From an uncultured Isosphaeraceae bacterium (GTDB taxonomy: Bacteria; Planctomycetota; Planctomycetia; Isosphaerales; Isosphaeraceae), in contig CALCIC010000644.1 of assembly GCA_937907405.1 (NCBI GenBank), positions 1-12,297 on the forward strand: a stretch of DNA of 12,297 bases. Direction: 5' to 3'. A program made the position numbers and the translations under genes. Under the pieces are notes generated by a model, which saw nothing but the letters and a program-made list of their open reading frames with translations, did no database searches and had not been told where the DNA came from. Position 1 is the stretch's first letter. Each line of letters opens with the position of its first letter. Shown here piece by piece: positions 7,801 through 12,297 of this stretch.

Positions 7801-8569
7801 CGGCGGACGCGTCGTCGACGACCCCGCCCCGCGGCAGCACCTTGGCGAGTCCCCAGTCCATCACCTGGACCTCGCCGAAGCCCCCCACCATCACGTTCGA
7901 CGGCTTCAGGTCGCGGTGGATCACCCCCCGGGTGTGGGCGTAGGCCATCGTCTGGCAGACGGCCTCGAAGATGGACAGGAACCGGGGCAGATCGGCCTCG
8001 GGACCGGGTCGGGCGTCAAGCAGTTGCGCCAGGGTGTGCCCCTTGACCAGCTTCATCGAGAAGAACGGCCGACGGTCGCTCATCGTCCCCAGTTCGTAGA
8101 TCGGCACGATGCCGGGGTGTTGCAACTGGCCTCCGATCTGGGCCTCCTCGACGAACCGGCGGACCATGGCGGCGTCGTCGCGAAGGTCGTCGCGGAGCAC
8201 CTTGACGGCGACTTCGCGGCCCAGGTCGGGGTCGCGACCTTTCAAGACCGCGCCCATGCCGCCGCGCGCGATCTCGCCGTCGATGCGGTAGCGAATCGAT
8301 CCTCCGGCGTCGCCGCTCAGCCGGACGATCGGCCCCGGGGCCTCGCCGGGGCCGGTGTCGCGGAGCAGGACGCGGGGCACCGTCCCGATCGACTGGGCGA
8401 TGGTGTCGAGGACGCCGGCGTCGGACGTCTCGAATTCGCCGATCGCGGCGGACGCGTCAGCCCAGGGCCCGAGCAACGCGGCCTTGAGCAGGCATTGCGG
8501 ACAGAGCCCTCGGGGGGCGTCCGCGGGCACGGCCGCGCCGCAATCCGGGCAGATGCGTTCGGGTTTCAT
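4796..8569 (-). CDS. Transmembrane Ser/Thr protein kinase with TPR repeats (planctomycete Pkn type)
   Basis: A 1257-residue kinase. A zinc ribbon opens the protein (Cys7, Cys10, Cys23, Cys26). The kinase domain covers about 94-390: glycine loop GEIARGGMGAV at 98-108, catalytic Lys123, helix-C Glu142, HRD at 218-220 with Asn225, DWG in place of DFG at 238-240, and GTPSYMAPEQ at 285-294. These residues are all present, so it should phosphorylate proteins. One membrane segment lies at about 411-434. Residues 440-545 are Ala/Arg-rich helix, probably coiled coil. About ten 34-residue TPR units span 730-1069, and a tail rich in Trp, Leu and Glu ends the protein. By family topology the kinase faces the cytoplasm and the TPR part lies across the membrane, which is inferred. 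The ATG at 8569 has GAGG upstream and precedes the zinc ribbon. The gene follows the sigma factor after 98 bases in the same direction, so the two probably form an operon, and its 3' end overlaps holB by 23 bases. Confidence 0.93.
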   Translation of the reverse strand: MKPERICPDCGAAVPADAPRGLCPQCLLKAALLGPWADASAAIGEFETSDAGVLDTIAQSIGTVPRVLLRDTGPGEAPGPIVRLSGDAGGSIRYRIDGEIARGGMGAVLKGRDPDLGREVAVKVLRDDLRDDAAMVRRFVEEAQIGGQLQHPGIVPIYELGTMSDRRPFFSMKLVKGHTLAQLLDARPGPEADLPRFLSIFEAVCQTMAYAHTRGVIHRDLKPSNVMVGGFGEVQVMDWGLAKVLPRGGVVDDASAGEVCDETVIATARSGDSDADHSRAGSVMGTPSYMAPEQARGQIDQVDERADVFALGSILCEILTDSPAFTGRSSGEIQRKAALGDTTEALARLDASGADAELIDLAKDCLSRERDDRPRDASAVAERMTAYLAGVQERMRRAELNSVEERARRRLTTVVAASVLTLTVLVGGGWLWVKGERDARRLALNRDVNDALNQATALRARAGSAASGAAALFAQAREQAQRATALVERGPADDALKAQATRLQAELDDEEKDHRLVAALEAARLAQAETSLELQFVLGRAVPLFREAFRAYGMAAGEGAPDAAAARIGRRPPAVREAVIAALDEWVDLASDPKRGIDEPHVEWLRAVASAAEPANDWTRAFRAALAEPDATKRLQSLKKLAAEVDVRKQTPRTLTRIARGIKDLDPVEEGPSRVVRHAALELLRRAQRQYPADFWINNDLGMGLSGANSTPRENDEAVRFLTVAVALRPDSAGTRINLGCVLENAGQVDESLSSYEKAIELQPKLAPAHFNRGVALDKKGRIDEAVACFKKAVELDPKYARAHLSLGLVLDKKGRIDEAVACYKQAVELDPKFAAAHNSLGIALGGKGQIDQAVACFKKAVELDPKNATAHNSLGAALDEKGQIDEAVACFNKAVELDPKHATVHFNLGLVQSKKGRIDEAVACFKKAVELDPKYARAHLSLGLVLDKKGRIDEAVACYKQAVELDPKFAAAHNSLGIALGGKGQIDQAVACFKKAVELDPKNATAHNSLGAALDEKGQIDEAVACFKKAVELAPKFAAAHFNLGLVQSRKGRIDEAVASFKKAVELGYETARPKLALAERAAAREKLADFLYGRYKPTTNEERLGLTEVGQAKKRSHEAARLYADAFAADPKLADELKSCHRYNAACFASLAAAGRGDDAADLDDAEKARLRKQALDWLRADLALWAKMLDGGSPADRVAVQRIMTHWRRDSDLAGLREPDALAKLPESEREEWRTLWRDVEALATNSVRPGPSD
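5484..5828 (-). repeat. 345-base perfect direct repeat, copy 1 (within the TPR region)
   Basis: Compared base by base with 5892-6236, this stretch shows no difference, including synonymous positions. It encodes about residues 915-1029 of the kinase. Identity stops at C5483/G5891 on one side and C5829/T6237 on the other. The offset is exactly 408 bases, four TPR units. Confidence 0.92.
5892..6236 (-). repeat. 345-base perfect direct repeat, copy 2 (within the TPR region)
   Basis: Partner of 5484-5828, 408 bases away and identical throughout. It encodes about residues 779-893 of the kinase. The copies keep the reading frame and lie wholly inside the TPR array, as expected for duplication by unequal crossing-over or slippage between TPR units. 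Confidence 0.92.
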
Positions 8570-8667
8570 GGCGACGTCCCTCGTCGGCTCGCGAAGCGTC
8601 CAGAATCTCGGCCTCCACCCATTGAGAACGGGAAATCCCGCCGAAGGTTACGCAAATCCGTGCGAGA

Positions 8668-9399
8668 TTATCGAGCGAGGGCGGCGAACAGGGCGCGGAT
8701 CTCCCCTTCGACGTCGGCCGGATCGGCCACCGTGCGGGCGATCTCCTCGCGGAGGATCGCGCCATACCGCCGCCTCAGCCGCGAGGCCGCCGTCTTGACG
8801 GCCCCTTCGGTCATCGCCAACTCGGCGGCGACGGCCGCGAACGGGACGTCGCTCCGTCCGCCGGTGAGGATCGGAAGCAGGCGAGAAACGAGAGCGGCCT
8901 TCCCCGTTGCGAGCGCTTCCGCCTCCAATCGCGCGACGGCGCGCTCCAGCAGTCCGACGGCCCATCGCCGCTCGAAAAGCCGCTCGGGCGTCGAATCATC
9001 GGCCGGCTCGACCGCGTAGCGGCCCTCGGCGTCGAGGAGGTCGAAGGAGATCGGCGACCGGCCGCCGCCCCGCTTGGCGGCGCCGTCACGGGCGTGGCAG
9101 TCGGCGAGATGGTGGACGCAGACGGCCATGAGGAACGAACGAAACCGGCCGCGCTCGGGCTCAAGTTCGGCCAGCCCATGACGACCCAGCAGGTTGACGA
9201 ACGTGCCCTGCACAAGGTCGGCGGCCTCCTCGGGCGGATGCCCCTTGCGACGCACGAACGCATAGAGCGGATACCAGTAGGCGGCGCAGAGCTCGGCAAG
9301 CGCCTCGGGGTCGGCGCGCTCGCCCGCCTCGACGACCTGGCTCCAGCGGGTCGTCGGGAACGAAGCGTTCGAGGAGGGGTTGGGATCTGAACCGGCCAC
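8668..9399 (-). CDS. ECF-type RNA polymerase sigma factor (planctomycete 'TTRWS' type)
   Basis: A 243-residue sigma-70 family factor of the extracytoplasmic-function kind, directing RNA polymerase to a small set of promoters. The N-terminus FPTTRWSQVVEAG at 14-26 is typical of planctomycete ECF factors near kinases. Region 2 covers about 33-105, with DLVQGTFVNLL at 61-71, and its core is followed by RGRFRSFL. Region 4 is at about 185-222, with the helix-turn-helix VAAELAMTEGAVKTAASRLRRRY. The linker at 106-145 is longer than in classic RpoE-type factors. I chose GTG at 9399 because GGAGG lies six bases upstream (9406-9410) and the protein then begins just before TTRWS; an in-frame ATG at 9456 would add 19 residues lacking this motif. 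The kinase follows 98 bases downstream. No anti-sigma gene is visible, so kinase-linked control is a fair inference. Confidence 0.9.
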   Translation of the reverse strand: MAGSDPNPSSNASFPTTRWSQVVEAGERADPEALAELCAAYWYPLYAFVRRKGHPPEEAADLVQGTFVNLLGRHGLAELEPERGRFRSFLMAVCVHHLADCHARDGAAKRGGGRSPISFDLLDAEGRYAVEPADDSTPERLFERRWAVGLLERAVARLEAEALATGKAALVSRLLPILTGGRSDVPFAAVAAELAMTEGAVKTAASRLRRRYGAILREEIARTVADPADVEGEIRALFAALAR

Positions 9400-9405
9400 G
9401 ATGAG

Positions 9406-9410
9406 CCTCC
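9406..9410 (-). promoter_or_regulatory. Ribosome binding site for the sigma factor GTG start
   Basis: CCTCC on the plus strand reads GGAGG on the minus strand, six bases before the GTG at 9399-9397. It is the best Shine-Dalgarno match upstream of this gene and supports the shorter protein. Confidence 0.75.
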
Positions 9411-9614
9411 AACCCGGATCGAGAGCCTGCGTGAGGCGACGGCTTCCTGAATCCACACGTCGTCGAGTCTACGGCGCGCCGGCTCTGCGTCTCAACCGGC
9501 CGCCTCAAGATCGCGACTCGTTCCCCTCCGATGATGGTCCGGCGTCGGCCGGGGGCCTAGAATAGGTATGAAGGGCGACGCGCGCTCCGCGCTCCCTCGC
9601 AACACGGTCCCAGC

Positions 9615-9620
9615 AAGGAG
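9615..9620 (+). promoter_or_regulatory. Ribosome binding site for the decarboxylase
   Basis: AAGGAG lies seven bases before ATG at 9628. It selects that start over the in-frame ATG at 9568, whose extra 20 residues look like Arg/Pro-rich read-through of non-coding sequence. Confidence 0.8.
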
Positions 9621-9627
9621 ATCCGAC

Positions 9628-11319
9628 ATGTCCGCCCCGTCCTCTCCGACTCCCTCGCAGGAACAAGGCCCGACGCTGGGTCAGTACCTGATCGATCGAC
9701 TCGCCGAACTCGGCGTGGATCATGTTTTCGGGATTCCGGGCGACTACGTGCTCGGGCTCTACAAAATGATTGAGCAAAGCCCGATCAAGCTGGTGGGGAC
9801 GACCCGAGAAGACAGCGCGGGGTTCGCCGCCGACGCCTACGCGCGGGTCCACGGGCTGGGCTGCGTCTGCGTCACGTACGGCGTGGGGGGCCTGTCGGCC
9901 TGCAACAGCATCGCCGGCGCCTACGCCGAGAAGTCGCCGGTGATCGTCGTGAGCGGTTCGCCCGGGCTGGGCGAACGCGTGCATCAACCGATGCTGCATC
10001 ACCAGGTGAAGGATTATGACACTCAGCTCAAGGTCTTCCGCCAGCTTACCGCCGCCTCGGCGGCGCTCGACCACCCGGAGACCGCGTTCAGCGAGATCGA
10101 CCGCGTCCTCGAGGTCGTGGTCCGAACCAAGCGGCCGGTCTACCTGGAGATCCCCCGCGACCAGATTGGAATCCTCCGATCGGGCCCGCAAGGCCGGCCC
10201 AGGCCCGAGCGCAAGAGCGACCCGCTCGCCCTTCGCGAGGCGCTTGACGAAGCTTCGGCGCGACTTGAGAGGGCCGAACGGCCGGTGATCCTCGCCGACG
10301 TCGAAATCCACCGCTTCCGATTGCTCAAGGAGCTTCTGGAACTCGCCGAATCGACGGGCATGCCGATCACCTCGACGATCCTGGGCAAGAGCGTGATCTC
10401 CGAGGCGCACCCGCTGTTCGCCGGAGTCTATGGGGGAGGGATGGGACAGCCCGAGGTCACCGCGCTGGTCGAGTCGGCCGACTGCCTGTTGATGCTCGGC
10501 TGCTTCCTCAGCGACATCAATCTCGGGATCTTCACCGCCAAGCTTGATCCTTCCCGTTGCATCGACGCGACCAGCGAGCACCTGCGGATCGGTCATCACC
10601 ACTACCGAGGCGTCCACCTCGACGACTTCATCCGGGGGCTGATCGCCCGGAAGCCGGCCTGCAAGCGCGTGCCGGTGCCCATGCGATCCGATCCGTTCGC
10701 CGACGTCGACATGGGCGCGGGGGACTCGAAGACCACCTCAGCGCGACTGTTCGCGCGACTCAATCTGTTCCTGGCCGAAAACCGCGGTACGACGGTCATC
10801 GCCGACGTCGGCGACTCGCTGTTCGGGGCGATGGACCTGGAGATGCACCAGCACACCGAGTTCCTGAGCCCCGCGTATTACGCATCGATGGGGTTCAGCG
10901 TCCCCGCGGCGGTCGGGGCCGGACTGGCGAACCCGAGCTCGCGGGTGCTGGTCGTCGTCGGCGACGGCGCGTTCCAGATGACCGGAATGGAACTGTCGAC
11001 GATCGCCCGAAACGGTCTCAACCCGATCGTGGTCGTGCTCAACAACCACGGCTACACCACCGAGCGGCTCCTGTTGGAAGGCGAATTCAACGAGGTCCAA
11101 AGCTGGGCGTTCCACCGCATCCCCGACGTCCTGGGGACCGGCCTGGGAATCGAGATCAAGACCATGGCCGAACTCGACGCGGGACTCGCCAGGGCCCTGG
11201 CGAACACCCGCGGCTTCAGCCTGCTGAACGTCCACCTCGACCCCTACGACCGCAGCCCGGCGCTCGATCGCCTCTCCGCCAAGTTGGCGGCCGTCGTCCA
11301 GCAGCGCGCCGACGATTGA
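9628..11319 (+). CDS. pdc: Thiamine diphosphate-dependent 2-oxo acid decarboxylase (pyruvate/indolepyruvate decarboxylase family)
   Basis: A 563-residue enzyme, the usual length for the family, which removes CO2 from a 2-oxo acid to give an aldehyde in the cytoplasm. By comparison with Zymomonas pyruvate decarboxylase the key residues are present: Asp39 in FGIPGDY (Asp27 there), Glu61 in TREDSAGFAADAYAR (Glu50), the pair His124-His125 (His113-His114), and Glu479 in NNHGYTTE (Glu473). The cofactor motif starts with GDG at 445-447 and ends with Asn472-Asn473. The His pair and the C-terminal Glu separate it from acetolactate synthase and other relatives. Substrate choice between pyruvate, indolepyruvate and branched-chain or phenyl 2-oxo acids cannot be read, so the gene symbol stands for the family. 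It is single and not in an operon: the sigma gene is divergent and the next gene converges. A role in fermentation to ethanol or in 2-oxo acid disposal is inferred. Confidence 0.9.
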   Translation: MSAPSSPTPSQEQGPTLGQYLIDRLAELGVDHVFGIPGDYVLGLYKMIEQSPIKLVGTTREDSAGFAADAYARVHGLGCVCVTYGVGGLSACNSIAGAYAEKSPVIVVSGSPGLGERVHQPMLHHQVKDYDTQLKVFRQLTAASAALDHPETAFSEIDRVLEVVVRTKRPVYLEIPRDQIGILRSGPQGRPRPERKSDPLALREALDEASARLERAERPVILADVEIHRFRLLKELLELAESTGMPITSTILGKSVISEAHPLFAGVYGGGMGQPEVTALVESADCLLMLGCFLSDINLGIFTAKLDPSRCIDATSEHLRIGHHHYRGVHLDDFIRGLIARKPACKRVPVPMRSDPFADVDMGAGDSKTTSARLFARLNLFLAENRGTTVIADVGDSLFGAMDLEMHQHTEFLSPAYYASMGFSVPAAVGAGLANPSSRVLVVVGDGAFQMTGMELSTIARNGLNPIVVVLNNHGYTTERLLLEGEFNEVQSWAFHRIPDVLGTGLGIEIKTMAELDAGLARALANTRGFSLLNVHLDPYDRSPALDRLSAKLAAVVQQRADD

Positions 11320-11346
11320 ACAAGGAACGAGATCGCCGAAACACAA

Positions 11347-11386
11347 ACGAACCGGCCGACGCAATCGAGGGCGTCGGCCGGTTCGT
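11347..11386. terminator. Perfect 16-bp hairpin between convergent genes
   Basis: ACGAACCGGCCGACGC at 11347-11362 pairs fully with 11371-11386 around an eight-base loop (AATCGAGG). It lies 27 bases past the decarboxylase stop and 27 bases past the stop of the converging minus-strand gene. On the minus strand the stem is followed by a T-rich run (TTGTGTTTCGG); on the plus strand the following bases are only mildly T-rich. It is best read as a bidirectional terminator that works better for the minus-strand gene. Confidence 0.8.
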
Positions 11387-11413
11387 ACTGGTTCTCTGGC
11401 GATCGGGCGGCGG

Positions 11414-12297
11414 TCAGCCGGGAAGTCGGTTGCCCGCGCTCGAGAATCGCTGAGCCTTGAGCCGGGTCGGCACGATCAGTCCGGAATGGACCCACGCGTA
11501 GGTGTTGCCGTTGTGGAACCGGCCGCGGTTGAACACGTCTCGGCCGAGCGTCCAGACGCCGGTCCCCCTGTCGTTGAGGCGGCTGGCGTCCTGCCTTCGA
11601 CCCTGGACCTTCTGACCGTTGAAGGCCCGGATGCGCTGCCGGAAGGCGCCCGGCGGCTGGTACTGGTTGAGTGCGACGCTCACGGGGATCGGGGCGTAGT
11701 TGTACTGCGACATCGCCGAGATCGTCGGCACGAACGAGCCGCCGAAGTGGCTCAGATAATTGATCGGCGTGACCAGCCCTGGGGGCACCGGAGCACCGAC
11801 CGCGCTGACCGATCCGCCGCCTCCGCCGCCTCCGCCGCCGCCGCCGATGTTGATCGCGGCCGTCCCCTGGAACGGGAGCACGCCTTCAGCCGAAGTCGCC
11901 CGCGTCACGCCGGTGACGACCAAATTCGAATTCCCCGACGGCAGGTTGAGCGACGACCGCGGCGTGATCGTGATGATCGCCCGCTGCGTGTTGTTGGGGT
12001 CCGCCGTGACCGTGGCGTTGGCGAACGCCACGCCGTTCACCCTGATGCTCGTCGGGTCGATGTCGGTCAACGCGACGAACGGCTGCCCGGTGGGGGTGGT
12101 CGAGTTGGTGACGTAGATCCTCATCGCGGCGGGGTTGGTCGCGTTGATCGAGAACGGCGACGTCGTCGAATTGTCGATCTGAGGGATGGTGGTGATGATT
12201 CCATTGGTCGCCGGCGGGATGCCCAGGGTGATCATCGCCCCGAGAACGATGAACCCGCCGCCGGCGCTCGACTTGGTGGAGTCGATGGTGTAACCCG
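11414..12297 (-). CDS. Probable exported or surface protein with poly-glycine linker (5' end outside the window)
   Basis: The frame stays open to the window edge, so the N-terminus is missing; 293 residues plus a partial codon are visible. I do not recognise the family. The visible N-terminal half (window 11850-12297) is rich in Thr, Asn, Ser, Val and Ile with alternating hydrophobic residues, as in extracellular beta-sandwich domains: examples are FVALTDIDPTSIRVNGVAF and RAIITITPRSSLNLPSGN. An 11-glycine run follows, then a Pro/Tyr/Ser segment and a basic C-terminal part of about 70 residues with many Arg, Lys and Gln, and the ending SSAGNRLPG. An internal Met at 12235 is not a convincing start, since the same style of sequence continues upstream of it. 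No signal peptide can be seen because the start is missing. It could be a cell-surface or matrix protein; that is inference from composition. A hairpin terminator lies 27 bases downstream. Confidence 0.7.
   Translation of the reverse strand, partial: GYTIDSTKSSAGGGFIVLGAMITLGIPPATNGIITTIPQIDNSTTSPFSINATNPAAMRIYVTNSTTPTGQPFVALTDIDPTSIRVNGVAFANATVTADPNNTQRAIITITPRSSLNLPSGNSNLVVTGVTRATSAEGVLPFQGTAAINIGGGGGGGGGGGSVSAVGAPVPPGLVTPINYLSHFGGSFVPTISAMSQYNYAPIPVSVALNQYQPPGAFRQRIRAFNGQKVQGRRQDASRLNDRGTGVWTLGRDVFNRGRFHNGNTYAWVHSGLIVPTRLKAQRFSSAGNRLPG
11813..11845 (-). repeat. Glycine-codon run (11 codons, with a 9-base unit three times)
   Basis: The plus strand has TCCGCCGCC three times followed by two more GCC, encoding 11 Gly in a row on the minus strand (GGC and GGA codons). 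It is a simple repeat likely to vary in length by slippage, and it acts as a flexible linker between the beta-rich part and the basic C-terminus of the surface protein. Confidence 0.85.

Larger units (their letters stand above)
9400..9627. promoter_or_regulatory. Divergent intergenic region between the sigma factor and the decarboxylase
   Basis: These 228 bases separate two divergent genes and must hold promoters for both. On the plus strand TAGAAT at 9558-9563 resembles a -10 box, about 65 bases before the decarboxylase start, but no good -35 box precedes it. No clear operator or long inverted repeat was seen. An ORF start at 9568 lies in this region but has no ribosome binding site. Confidence 0.4.

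Noticed and set aside
7028..9019. A 663-residue plus-strand frame antisense to the kinase and sigma genes
   Set aside because: High-GC codon bias leaves the opposite frame open. It spans two genes on the other strand and contains no domain; composition is Arg/Gly/Pro/Ala-rich.
9400..9456. ATG at 9456 as the sigma factor start
   Set aside because: The added 19 residues carry no family motif; GTG at 9399 has GGAGG at the right distance.
9568..9627. ATG at 9568 as the decarboxylase start
   Set aside because: There is no ribosome binding site before it, while AAGGAG precedes the ATG at 9628.
9505..10617. A 370-residue minus-strand frame antisense to the decarboxylase
   Set aside because: The plus strand encodes a full enzyme with all catalytic residues; the antisense frame has no motif.
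11760..12116. A 118-residue plus-strand frame with a proline run
   Set aside because: It is the antisense of the glycine run and the beta-rich part of the minus-strand gene; no ribosome binding site.

Overview
The window is high-GC coding DNA with every feature of a planctomycete chromosome, most likely of the Isosphaeraceae type. This is inferred from gene style, with no database search. The clues are a Ser/Thr kinase with an N-terminal zinc ribbon, one membrane segment and a long TPR tail; an ECF sigma factor with the planctomycete-style 'TTRWS' N-terminus just upstream of it; and GT-C type membrane proteins in tandem. No tRNA, rRNA, CRISPR array, insertion sequence, integrase or phage gene is visible.

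Layout. (1) 1-2081, plus strand: the 3' end of one membrane glycosyltransferase-like gene, then a complete paralogue overlapping it by 11 bases. (2) 2220-4818, plus strand: a tight four-gene unit with a small lipoyl/biotinyl-like domain protein that has no lysine, a Nudix hydrolase (ATGA overlap), thymidylate kinase (tmk) and the DNA polymerase III delta-prime subunit (holB, 29-base overlap with tmk and a perfect internal ribosome binding site). (3) 9399-4796, minus strand: an ECF sigma factor followed by a 1257-residue Ser/Thr kinase with about ten TPR units, converging on holB with a 23-base 3' overlap. The TPR coding region holds a 345-base perfect direct repeat at 408-base spacing, a recent duplication of four TPR units. 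(4) 9628-11319, plus strand: a pyruvate/indolepyruvate-type thiamine diphosphate decarboxylase with its catalytic residues intact, divergent from the sigma gene. (5) 11347-11386: a perfect 16-bp hairpin between converging genes. (6) 12297-11414, minus strand: the C-terminal part of a probable surface or exported protein with an 11-glycine linker, cut by the window end.

How the genes fit together: tmk and holB supply dTTP synthesis and clamp loading for replication, with a Nudix enzyme that probably removes dinucleoside polyphosphates or other nucleotides. The sigma factor and kinase form a probable signalling pair. The decarboxylase would turn a 2-oxo acid into an aldehyde plus CO2. The tandem glycosyltransferases probably act on lipid-linked sugars at the membrane. 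I see no convincing new defence or mobile system. The best leads are the lysine-free lipoyl-like protein in a replication operon, the recent TPR duplication, and the sigma/kinase pair.
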